DNA from: an uncultured Anaerosporobacter sp.
GTDB taxonomy: Bacteria > Bacillota > Clostridia > Lachnospirales > Lachnospiraceae
Assembly: GCA_945787925.1 (NCBI GenBank)
Contig: CALZJY010000164.1
Location: 1 to 5,381 of the forward strand
Length of the DNA stretch: 5,381 nucleotides
Direction of reading: 5' to 3'
Under the pieces are notes generated by a model that was not told where the DNA came from, searched no databases, and was given only the letters and a program-made list of their open reading frames with translations. The translations under genes were made by a program, and so were the position numbers. Positions within the stretch are counted from its first letter, which is position 1. Each line of letters opens with the position of its first letter. Shown in pieces: positions 1 to 5,381 of this stretch.

Positions 1-19
1 TTTTTTCTGATTTATCGGG

Positions 20-25
20 TATACT
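20..25 (+). promoter_or_regulatory. Putative -10 element of the aldehyde dehydrogenase gene
   Basis: The hexamer TATACT matches the sigma-A -10 consensus at five of six positions. It would place the transcription start near position 32 and give a leader of about 30 nt before the ATG at 63. The matching -35 hexamer would fall at or beyond the left edge of the window, so it cannot be seen. No TG extension precedes the hexamer. This is a weak call resting on one hexamer and its distance to the gene. Confidence 0.35.
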
Positions 26-49
26 TCTTATTATGTACAACCATTTACT

Positions 50-54
50 AGGAG
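50..54 (+). promoter_or_regulatory. Ribosome binding site that fixes the aldehyde dehydrogenase start
   Basis: AGGAG lies 8 nt before the ATG at 63, a good spacing. It is only 2 nt before the in-frame ATG at 57 and lies downstream of the in-frame ATG at 33. It therefore supports 63 as the initiation codon. Confidence 0.7.
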
Positions 55-62
55 TTATGCGT

Positions 63-1457
63 ATGAATGAATTAACCGTGCAAGAAGCAGTCAATCTGAA
101 GAAACGCCATGCCCGCTGCTTCGCCACCAATGCTACAAAAGATATTTCCTTCCGACTTGAAATGCTCGGACGTTTGAAATGGGCAATTCGTTTCTATGAA
201 TCTGAAATCCTAACGGCACTTCATAAAGATCTTGGAAAACATGCTACAGAATCCTTTATGACAGAAGTCGGATATGTATATAAAAGTATCGACCTGATGA
301 AAAAACAACTGCCACGTACTGCAAGGCCAGTTGCTGTAAAAACCCCGTACTATATGCTTCCCGCAAAAAGCTATCTCTTACGGGAACCTTACGGCACGGT
401 GTTAATTATCGGTCCCTTCAACTACCCGTTCCAACTGCTGATGGAACCTCTCGTTGGTGCCATTGCTGCAGGAAACTGCGCCGTGCTAAAGCCATCAGAG
501 CTTACTCCTTCGGTCGCGACGGTCGTAGGAAAAATCGTACGAAAGGCCTTTCGTCCTTCCTATGTCTCTTGCGTATTCGGAGGCGCAGAAACCAATACTG
601 CATTATTACAAGCTGGGTTTGACTACATTTTCTTTACCGGAAGCCCAGCAATCGGAAAAATCGTGATGGAGGCAGCTGCAAAGACGCTTACTCCTGTCAC
701 GCTGGAACTTGGAGGAAAGAGCCCTGTCATTGTATGTGAAAGCGCTAACCTTAGACAGGCGGCAAGACAGATTGTATGGGGCAAGTTACTCAATGTAGGA
801 CAGACTTGCGTTGCTCCCGATTATGTCTTGGTCGATGAACGGTTGAAAGATGCCCTGACCAAGGAACTAAAACGAGCAATCCATAAGCTTTATGGCAAAC
901 ATATAAAGACCTCTGCTTCTTACGGACGCATCGTCAATGAACGACATATGAGACGGTTGATTTCCATCTTAGAAAAAGATGCGAACCAGATTATTTTCGG
1001 CGGTTCGTTTGATCTGCAAAACCGATATATGGAACCTACCCTTTTAACTGATGTCACTTGGGACAGCGCATGTATGCAGGAAGAATTATTTGGACCAATC
1101 CTTCCAATCCTTACATTTACCAATTTAAACTCTGCCCTCAAGGAAATCAACAAACGACATAAGCCTTTGGCCCTTTACCTTTTCAGCAAGGACAAGGAAG
1201 AAATCGCCCATGTCCTTCAGAAGACTTCTTCTGGAGGCGCCTGTATCAACGACGTCATTTCCCATGTTGTCAATCCAAACCTTCCATTTGGCGGTGTTGG
1301 AAACTCTGGAATTGGTGCGTATCATGCGAAGGAAAGCTTCCTTACGTTTTCCCATACGAAAAGCGTGTATGAAAACTATGGAAGCATTAGCAATGCCATG
1401 AGCCTGCCTCCTTATACGAAACTACAAGACAAATTAATCAAGCTCGTGTTCCATTAG
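63..1457 (+). CDS. Aldehyde dehydrogenase, class 3 type (ALDH3/YwdH-like)
   Basis: This is an NAD(P)-dependent aldehyde dehydrogenase that oxidises aldehydes to carboxylates. It is probably a cytosolic detoxifying or fatty/aromatic-aldehyde enzyme, as in the ALDH3 branch that includes Bacillus YwdH. With the start at 63 it has 464 residues, a full family length. The visible catalytic set is complete: Asn120 in GPFNYPFQL, Glu215 in LELGGKSP, nucleophile Cys249 in GQTCVAPDY, and Glu341/Phe343 in EELFGP. The cofactor loop FTGSPAIGK spans 191-199. The class-3 C-terminal motif LPFGGVGNSG is at 407-416, followed by YHAKESF where relatives usually have YHGK. There is no signal peptide and no hydrophobic C-terminal tail, so it is not membrane anchored like mammalian ALDH3A2. 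It stands alone on its strand, convergent with the next unit, and ends at a shared terminator. The natural substrate cannot be read from the sequence. Confidence 0.95.
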   Translation: MNELTVQEAVNLKKRHARCFATNATKDISFRLEMLGRLKWAIRFYESEILTALHKDLGKHATESFMTEVGYVYKSIDLMKKQLPRTARPVAVKTPYYMLPAKSYLLREPYGTVLIIGPFNYPFQLLMEPLVGAIAAGNCAVLKPSELTPSVATVVGKIVRKAFRPSYVSCVFGGAETNTALLQAGFDYIFFTGSPAIGKIVMEAAAKTLTPVTLELGGKSPVIVCESANLRQAARQIVWGKLLNVGQTCVAPDYVLVDERLKDALTKELKRAIHKLYGKHIKTSASYGRIVNERHMRRLISILEKDANQIIFGGSFDLQNRYMEPTLLTDVTWDSACMQEELFGPILPILTFTNLNSALKEINKRHKPLALYLFSKDKEEIAHVLQKTSSGGACINDVISHVVNPNLPFGGVGNSGIGAYHAKESFLTFSHTKSVYENYGSISNAMSLPPYTKLQDKLIKLVFH

Positions 1458-1488
1458 AAGGGGGATTCTTCGCAATTTTCGATGCAAC

Positions 1489-1531
1489 AAAAAAACACCT
1501 ACTATGCTTGCCTGCATAGCGGGTGTTTTTT
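1489..1531. terminator. Bidirectional intrinsic terminator between convergent genes
   Basis: The arms at 1496-1507 and 1514-1525 pair over 12 positions, with one T:G wobble (1500/1521) and one A/C mismatch (1501/1520), around a 6-nt loop (TTGCCT). An A tract at 1489-1495 and a T tract at 1526-1531 flank the hairpin and extend the pairing. Each strand therefore ends its hairpin with a run of six or seven U. It can stop the aldehyde dehydrogenase transcript from the left and the acidic-protein transcript from the right. Confidence 0.9.
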
Positions 1532-1532
1532 C

Positions 1533-1754
1533 TTAGCGGTTTGCTAGTTCTTCTTTTAATACACGCTTATACTCTTCCCAGATTTCCGCATTATAATGTT
1601 CTGGAAGCATCTTTAACTGACGTTCTAATGCACAGATGGCATTCTTAATGTCCCCGTCTTCCATTTCTTCGATTTCTTCTGGTTCTCCATCTTCATCGTA
1701 ATACACAGAAAAATCCATCTCTTCAAATTCTAGATCATCAACAAATATATTCAT
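1533..1754 (-). CDS. Small, very acidic protein of unknown function (73 aa)
   Basis: I do not recognise this protein. It has 73 residues with about 24 Asp/Glu against 7 Lys/Arg. The acidic residues are concentrated in residues 6-34 (for example DEDGEPEEIEEMEDGD). Residues 35-71 look like one or two amphipathic helices, including AICALERQLKML and IWEEYKRVLKEEL. There is no signal peptide or membrane segment, so it should be cytosolic. It lies 25 nt downstream of the TIM-barrel gene on the same strand and is almost certainly cotranscribed with it. An in-frame TGA occurs three codons upstream of the ATG at 1754, so no longer start exists. The ribosome site AAGGA (1766-1770) sits 11 nt from the ATG, slightly long, which suggests modest translation or coupling. 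The stop codon is only one base from the terminator A tract. Its reading-frame integrity and operon position make it a likely real gene. A role as partner or regulator of the TIM-barrel protein is only inference. Confidence 0.8.
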   Translation of the reverse strand: MNIFVDDLEFEEMDFSVYYDEDGEPEEIEEMEDGDIKNAICALERQLKMLPEHYNAEIWEEYKRVLKEELANR

Positions 1755-1779
1755 CGTTCTTCATTTCCTTCTGCTTTTT

Positions 1780-2544
1780 CTAACAACATCCAAGGCTTTT
1801 GATATTCTGCCTTAAGACTAATATGTTCTTTACCAAGTGTTTTTTATCCAACGTTTTGATAATCAATTTCTTATATCCTAGTCGATGTGCAATGCGCTTA
1901 AATCCACTATCTTCTAATAACTTTCCTTGCCAGACATTTAAATGTTCGTCCCTTTCCTTATCATTGCTATGTATATATACCACATCGGCATAAGGCTCCA
2001 TCTGCTTATAAAACTTGTCCAAAGCAATTTTTCCATATGCAAGCGCATGTCCAAGGTCTATCGCAAGGGTGAACCGTTCGTCTCCAACACCTTCGCGAAT
2101 CCGCAACAACAATTCCGGCGTGTATTCAAACGTGTTACATAAGGAAATCGTAATGTCTTCTTCCTCGCTTAAGATTTCTTTCCAAAACGCTACTGATTGT
2201 GCTACAAATTTCTCATCGTAAGATTCTAATCCAATCATCGGCAAATAAGTGGACAAGAATACTACCTGCTTACTTCCAATTCCCCTTGTAAATGCGATGC
2301 TTTGCTTTACTTTCTGCTTTACAAGTTCCCGTACTTCCTGTTCTTCTGCTGCAGGATTTAAGTCGATATAACATCCATCCGTGATAATTTCCTGTGTATA
2401 TGCCTTTTCTAAAAATGCTGTAATGTCTTGCTTGTAATCCGTATGAAAATAGTTACTATACATCGGATTCTCTATGTTGATGATATCCATCATATTAATC
2501 ATAAGGGGGTCAACCGCATTTATGTCAAATCCTATTCCAAGCAT
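1780..2544 (-). CDS. Xylose isomerase-like TIM-barrel protein (AP endonuclease 2 superfamily)
   Basis: This is a soluble 254-residue protein resembling sugar phosphate isomerase/epimerase-type TIM barrels. Recognisable blocks are YIDLNPAAEEQEVR (59-72), VVFLSTY (94-100), CNTFEYTPELLLRI (136-149), LAIDLGHALAYG (160-171), VVYIHSNDKERDEHL (188-202) and KKLIIKTLDK (225-234). The C-terminal metal-site residues Asp163, His166, His192, Asp199 and His201 are kept. By comparison with endonuclease IV-like relatives recalled from memory, several N-terminal and terminal ligands look replaced: Asp56 and Leu97 where His is usual, Cys136 where the Glu of an ENxFE-like motif is usual, and Lys230 where the last barrel Glu is usual. 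It may therefore be a divergent isomerase, a differently metallated enzyme or a non-catalytic member; the substrate is unknown. The start at 2544 is fixed by AAGGAGG six bases upstream. It is the first gene of a two-gene unit with the acidic protein. Confidence 0.85.
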   Translation of the reverse strand: MLGIGFDINAVDPLMINMMDIINIENPMYSNYFHTDYKQDITAFLEKAYTQEIITDGCYIDLNPAAEEQEVRELVKQKVKQSIAFTRGIGSKQVVFLSTYLPMIGLESYDEKFVAQSVAFWKEILSEEEDITISLCNTFEYTPELLLRIREGVGDERFTLAIDLGHALAYGKIALDKFYKQMEPYADVVYIHSNDKERDEHLNVWQGKLLEDSGFKRIAHRLGYKKLIIKTLDKKHLVKNILVLRQNIKSLGCC

Positions 2545-2550
2545 TTAGTT

Positions 2551-2557
2551 CCTCCTT
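2551..2557 (-). promoter_or_regulatory. Strong ribosome binding site of the TIM-barrel gene
   Basis: On the minus strand the sequence is AAGGAGG followed by a 6-nt spacer and the ATG at 2544. This is a perfect Shine-Dalgarno match, and it settles the start codon. Confidence 0.85.
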
Positions 2558-2574
2558 CAAACACTCCATTTCTT

Positions 2575-2612
2575 GTATATTATATACTTTTCCAGGGCAA
2601 AAAGAAAGTCAA
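2575..2612 (-). promoter_or_regulatory. Putative promoter of the TIM-barrel/acidic-protein unit, with overlapping palindrome
   Basis: On the minus strand a perfect -10 hexamer TATAAT lies at 2579-2584. It would start transcription near 2572 and leave a leader of about 27 nt that contains the ribosome site. A good -35-like hexamer TTGACT lies at 2607-2612, but the 22-nt spacing is too long for a standard sigma-A promoter. Using the alternative -10 TATATA (2581-2586) gives 20 nt. A weaker -35, TTTCTT at 2602-2607, gives 17 nt. The 13-base palindrome GTATATTATATAC (2575-2587) overlaps the -10 and could be an operator, or simply an AT-rich coincidence. Confidence 0.5.
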
Positions 2613-2650
2613 AATCCCTTCCCAATCATGTAAATTCGTTCAATCTATAA

Positions 2651-2681
2651 AAGGCTCATGAACTAACTGTCCATGAGCCTT
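2651..2681 (-). terminator. Intrinsic terminator of the siderophore transporter operon
   Basis: The perfect 10-bp inverted repeat AAGGCTCATG (2651-2660) / CATGAGCCTT (2672-2681) encloses an 11-nt loop. On the minus strand the stem is followed by TTTT counted from its last two bases, then ATAGATT, a short and interrupted U tract. It begins 22 nt after the stop of the binding-protein gene. The plus strand has no T run after the hairpin, so it should act in one direction only. Confidence 0.8.
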
Positions 2682-2703
2682 CCGGTTACCATCTTTTGAA
2701 CTA

Positions 2704-3645
2704 TTATTTTGTAAATGCTGCTGCGATTTCTTCTACCATGGCCATTGTCGAGTGTAACCCGCCACCGGCTAAGTACCAGATTTCAGAATCAAGGCTTACG
2801 ATCTTGTTGTTTTTTGCTGCATTTGTACCATTTACCAAGTCATTGTTTAACGTTTCTGTTGCTTTTACAGAACCACCTACTGCTGCAGTACGGTCAATTA
2901 CGAAAATCATATCTGGATTTTTTTCTGCAACATATTCAAAACTTGCTTCTTGTCCGTGTGTGGATACTTGGATCTTATCATCTGCTTGTTTTACGTTTAA
3001 TGTATCATGGATGAATCCGTAACGGGAACCACTTCCGTATGCTGCAAGAGAACCTTCATTCGCTAATAACACTAATGCTTTTTGCTCTGAATTTTCTGCT
3101 GCTTCTTTTGTACTGTTTACCCTGTCTTCTAATGCTTTTAATTGTTTTTCTGCTGCTTCTTCTTTTCCAAAGATAGAGGCAATGGAAGTAACGTTTGTTT
3201 TTACATCTTCAAGATACGTATCTGCACCTGTAGTTACATATACGGTTGGCGCGATTTTGCTTAATTCCTCATAGGACTCTGCTAAACGGCCGCCGATAAA
3301 GATTACATCTGGAGCAAACTCATAGATTTTTTCCATATCTGCTTCTTTCATGCTTCCTACTTTTGTTGCTTTCTCTTGATAGTTTTCCAAATAGCTTGGC
3401 AAGCCGCTTGGTAAACCAAGTTCTACCTCTATGCCTAATGCATCGATTGTATCTAATACAGATAATTCGAATACGACTGCCTTTTTCACACTCTTCGGAA
3501 CTTCTACTGTTCCTTTCTCATGTGTGATTGTTACCTTTTCTACTGCTTGTCCAGATGTTTCTGTTTGTTGTTTCGTTCCGCATGCTGTTAACATCGCCAT
3601 GGATGCCACACATACTGCTAGGACTGTTACTAATTTCTTTCTCAT
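2704..3645 (-). CDS. yclQ: Iron-siderophore ABC transporter substrate-binding lipoprotein (YclQ/CeuE-like)
   Basis: This extracellular lipid-anchored protein captures ferric siderophore and delivers it to the membrane permease. Residues 1-22 form a lipoprotein signal: basic MRKK, a hydrophobic stretch, and lipobox LTAC with Cys22 as the lipidation site. The mature protein has the class III two-lobe layout. Lobe one has VVFELSVLDTIDALGI (57-72), VGSMKEADMEKI (96-107) and PDVIFIGGR (112-120). A connecting helix region lies around 161-185. Lobe two has SRYGFIHD (207-214), NPDMIFVIDRTAAVGG (243-258) and IWYLAGGGL (289-297). The last two blocks are typical of the YclQ/CeuE/FatB group, whose characterised members bind catecholate siderophores such as petrobactin or enterobactin fragments. 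His230 and Tyr291 may match the CeuE iron-coordinating pair. AAGGAG (3652-3657) lies six bases before the ATG and overlaps the stop of the ATPase gene. The gene ends with tandem stops TAA TAG. The exact siderophore is not determined. Confidence 0.92.
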   Translation of the reverse strand: MRKKLVTVLAVCVASMAMLTACGTKQQTETSGQAVEKVTITHEKGTVEVPKSVKKAVVFELSVLDTIDALGIEVELGLPSGLPSYLENYQEKATKVGSMKEADMEKIYEFAPDVIFIGGRLAESYEELSKIAPTVYVTTGADTYLEDVKTNVTSIASIFGKEEAAEKQLKALEDRVNSTKEAAENSEQKALVLLANEGSLAAYGSGSRYGFIHDTLNVKQADDKIQVSTHGQEASFEYVAEKNPDMIFVIDRTAAVGGSVKATETLNNDLVNGTNAAKNNKIVSLDSEIWYLAGGGLHSTMAMVEEIAAAFTK

Positions 3646-3656
3646 GTTATTCTCCT

Positions 3657-4415
3657 TTATTTGTAGTAAAGACAGATATTGTCTCCACCAATCTCCTCAA
3701 TCTTAATGTCCATGTTATAAATTTCTTTTAACATATCTTCTGTCATAATCTCTCCTGTCGGGCCATCCACCACAACCTTCCCTTGCTTCATCGCAATCAC
3801 ATGGTCTGCATAGCAGGAAACAAAGTTGATATCATGAATGACTACGAAGACGGTCTTTCCCAACTCTTCTACTAGTCTTCTTAAGATTTTCATAATCTGT
3901 ACCGAATGGCGCATATCCAGATTGTTAAGCGGCTCGTCTAGGAAAATGTATTTCGTATCCTGTGCCACCGTCATCGCGATGTATGCCATTTGTCGCTGTC
4001 CACCACTTAGCTCGTCTAAATAACGATCTTGCAATTTTGTAAGCCCAAGGTACTCGATTGCCTCGTCAATCTTTCTCTGACATTCTGCAGTAAGCTTTCC
4101 TTTGGAATGTGGGTAACGGCCAAAAGATACTAGCTCACGGACCGTAAGACGGATATTTAAATGGTTGGTCTGTTTTAAGATGGCAAGGCGTTTTGATAAC
4201 TCCTCGTTCTTCCAATCTTTTAACTCAATATCATCGATTAATACTTCACCTTCATTTTTTGACAAAGTACGGCTAATCATAGATAATACGGTACTCTTTC
4301 CTGCACCGTTGCTTCCGATGAACGCTACAATCTTATTCATTGGGAGATCGAGATCGACTTGGTCGACTACTTTTTTCTCTCCATAACGTTTCGTAATTCC
4401 TCTTACACGAATCAT
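3657..4415 (-). CDS. yclP: Iron-siderophore ABC transporter ATP-binding protein (YclP-like)
   Basis: This cytoplasmic ATPase subunit powers siderophore import. It has 252 residues, the usual length for YclP-type proteins. All nucleotide-binding elements are present: A-loop Tyr11, Walker A GSNGAGKST (34-42), Q-loop Gln82, signature LSGGQ (136-140), Walker B YIFLDEP (156-162), D-loop NNLD (164-167) and switch His194. The segments ILKQTNHLNIRLTVRELVSF (79-98) and EIYNMDIKIEEI (231-242) resemble the YclP/CeuD/FatE branch rather than FhuC or BtuD. Its ATG overlaps the TGA of the permease gene in ATGA (4412-4415), which implies translational coupling. A separate good ribosome site, AAGGAG (4424-4429), lies eight bases upstream. 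Eleven bases separate it from the binding-protein gene. It is expected to be active. The family assignment is firm, while the symbol is by resemblance and gene order. Confidence 0.95.
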   Translation of the reverse strand: MIRVRGITKRYGEKKVVDQVDLDLPMNKIVAFIGSNGAGKSTVLSMISRTLSKNEGEVLIDDIELKDWKNEELSKRLAILKQTNHLNIRLTVRELVSFGRYPHSKGKLTAECQRKIDEAIEYLGLTKLQDRYLDELSGGQRQMAYIAMTVAQDTKYIFLDEPLNNLDMRHSVQIMKILRRLVEELGKTVFVVIHDINFVSCYADHVIAMKQGKVVVDGPTGEIMTEDMLKEIYNMDIKIEEIGGDNICLYYK

Positions 4416-5374
4416 CGCTTACTCTCCTTTATCATTAAATAGATGAAATAGATTCCACCAACAAAGTTAATTATCGTACTGCTTGTAACTTCAAATAAGA
4501 ATACTCTCTCCACCAATACGAGACTGGCCACTAAGGAGAATACCCCTAACAATACGGCTCCTGCCACCAATCGTTCATGGCGGAAGCTCTTTACGATTTC
4601 CCTAGAAAGGCTGACAACCAAGATTCCTAAAAATGTGATTGGTCCTACTAACACGGTCGCAATACTGATTAGGATTGAAATGATAATCAGCGTACGGAGC
4701 ACGACTGCCTTATAAGGGACTCCAAGGTTGATTGCATGGTCCTGTCCTAACGAAATGACATCTAAATGCTTTAAGTCGCGAATCGAGAGCAAAATCACGA
4801 TTGCTACGATCACGGTACATACTCCAATCAAATCGGTATTGATCGTATTGAAGCTTGCAAACATCTTTCCTTGTAGGATCGTAAATTCATTCGGATCTAA
4901 TAATACTTGCATGAAGTTTGACAGGCCGCCAAACAGGTTTCCAAGAATCATTCCGACTAACACAAGGAAGTATATGTTTCTTCCATCTCCTTTGAATAAC
5001 AGTAAGAATAATAACAAGCTCATTCCTACCATGGCCCCTACTGAGATAAAGAACTGTGTATATCCTGTCATCATGGATAAGGTGCCCGATCCAAAGAAAT
5101 AAACAACGAATGTCTGAATAAATAAATATAGGGAATCTAACCCCATAACGCTCGGTGTTAAGATTCGGTTATTGGTAATCGTCTGAAATGTCACCGCCGA
5201 ATATCCAACACAATAACTCACTAAAAGAATCGCCCATACCTTCATCATCCTTCTTGGAAGGAAGTATCCTATGTTTCGTCCGGTAAGTCCCCATAACACA
5301 AATACGAGGATGCTGATCACACTAAGCGCGGCAAGCAGATACAACCATCGATTCTCTTTTCTTCTTTGTTTCAT
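4412..5374 (-). CDS. yclO: Iron-siderophore ABC transporter permease, FecCD family (YclO-like)
   Basis: This membrane-spanning subunit of the siderophore importer has 320 residues, close to the family length. About ten hydrophobic segments are visible, near 11-29, 46-62, 82-95, 107-127, 134-155, 182-198, 224-241, 245-259, 269-289 and 299-316. Family blocks are TNNRILTPSVMGLDSLY (67-83), the coupling-loop region LGQDHAINLGVPYKAV (209-224) and the hallmark GPITFLGILV (244-253). The gene order permease-ATPase-binding protein matches yclO-yclP-yclQ, so a second permease (yclN type) is expected immediately upstream, outside the window. Importers of this group usually work with two different FecCD permeases, and only one is seen here. 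The start at 5374 is likely from length and the MKQRRK head. Only seven bases upstream are visible (GAAAGTA), so the ribosome site cannot be checked and a slightly longer start is possible. The end overlaps the ATPase start by four bases. Confidence 0.92.
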   Translation of the reverse strand: MKQRRKENRWLYLLAALSVISILVFVLWGLTGRNIGYFLPRRMMKVWAILLVSYCVGYSAVTFQTITNNRILTPSVMGLDSLYLFIQTFVVYFFGSGTLSMMTGYTQFFISVGAMVGMSLLLFLLLFKGDGRNIYFLVLVGMILGNLFGGLSNFMQVLLDPNEFTILQGKMFASFNTINTDLIGVCTVIVAIVILLSIRDLKHLDVISLGQDHAINLGVPYKAVVLRTLIIISILISIATVLVGPITFLGILVVSLSREIVKSFRHERLVAGAVLLGVFSLVASLVLVERVFLFEVTSSTIINFVGGIYFIYLMIKESKR

Positions 5375-5381
5375 TACTTTC

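Noticed and set aside
1458..1488. Possible small RNA or regulatory element between the aldehyde dehydrogenase stop and the terminator
   Set aside because: The stretch is only about 30 bases, with no promoter-like pair and no secondary structure beyond the terminator.
1743..1764. Upstream mini-frame from the ATG at 1764 on the minus strand (MKNDEYIC)
   Set aside because: The AAGGA motif is only one base from this ATG, too close for initiation, and the frame ends after eight codons. It overlaps the real start at 1754 by chance.
1780..2544. True endonuclease IV (Nfo) DNA repair enzyme
   Set aside because: The protein shares the superfamily fold motifs but appears to lack several of the invariant zinc ligands. 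It also lacks recognisable DNA-binding loops, so a repair role is not supported.
2428..2661. Plus-strand open frame running through the gap between the TIM-barrel gene and the transporter operon
   Set aside because: It begins inside the TIM-barrel gene on the opposite strand and crosses that gene's promoter and half of a terminator hairpin. The product is basic and unlike any known protein.
2696..3022. Open frame of 108 codons on the plus strand
   Set aside because: It is antisense to the binding-protein gene, which has a clear lipoprotein signal and family motifs, and its own protein is not recognisable.
4728..5102. Open frame of 124 codons on the plus strand
   Set aside because: It is fully antisense to the permease gene, has no family-like sequence and no convincing ribosome site. 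It reflects the codon pattern of the real gene.
1..5381. Mobile elements, CRISPR arrays, tRNAs, riboswitches, long direct repeats
   Set aside because: I looked for terminal inverted repeats, transposase or integrase motifs, regularly spaced repeats, tRNA cloverleaf arms and long structured leaders. None was found, and all intergenic gaps are short and explained by promoters or terminators.

Overview
The window reads as ordinary chromosomal DNA from a low-GC Gram-positive bacterium (Bacillota). The support is AT-rich codon use, strong AAGGAGG-type ribosome binding sites, U-tailed hairpin terminators, a lipobox-bearing solute-binding protein, and an iron-siderophore transporter laid out like the yclNOPQ operon of Bacillus. 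A member of Clostridia, for instance a Lachnospiraceae-like anaerobe, seems plausible from the style of the signal peptide. That placement is an impression and was not tested.

Layout, left to right. (1) Positions 63-1457 (+) encode a complete class-3-type aldehyde dehydrogenase with all catalytic residues. (2) A hairpin at 1489-1531 has A and T tracts on both flanks and serves as a shared bidirectional terminator between convergent units. (3) A two-gene unit on the minus strand follows. It is transcribed from a promoter near 2580-2610 and has a perfect Shine-Dalgarno. Its first gene is a 254-residue TIM-barrel protein of the xylose isomerase-like / AP endonuclease 2 superfamily (1780-2544), and its second is a very acidic 73-residue protein of unknown function (1533-1754). 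(4) A hairpin terminator lies at 2651-2681 (-). (5) A siderophore ABC transporter operon on the minus strand runs in from beyond the right edge: permease (4412-5374), ATPase (3657-4415) and lipoprotein binding protein (2704-3645). Its junctions are tight, with an ATGA overlap and an 11-nt gap.

How the genes work together. The three transporter proteins form an iron(III)-siderophore importer. The lipoprotein captures the chelate outside the membrane, the FecCD-type permease forms the channel, and the ATPase drives import. The second permease (YclN equivalent) and the operon promoter with any Fur site should lie just past position 5381. A His/Tyr pair in the binding protein is spaced as in Campylobacter CeuE, hinting at catecholate siderophores with incomplete iron coordination. 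The aldehyde dehydrogenase and the TIM-barrel/acidic pair have no evident link to iron uptake.

I see no clearly new defence or mobile system. The least explained part is the TIM-barrel/acidic-protein unit, where several expected metal ligands of the fold appear to be replaced. There are no tRNA, rRNA, CRISPR or insertion-sequence signals, and no gene-free stretch longer than about 160 bases.
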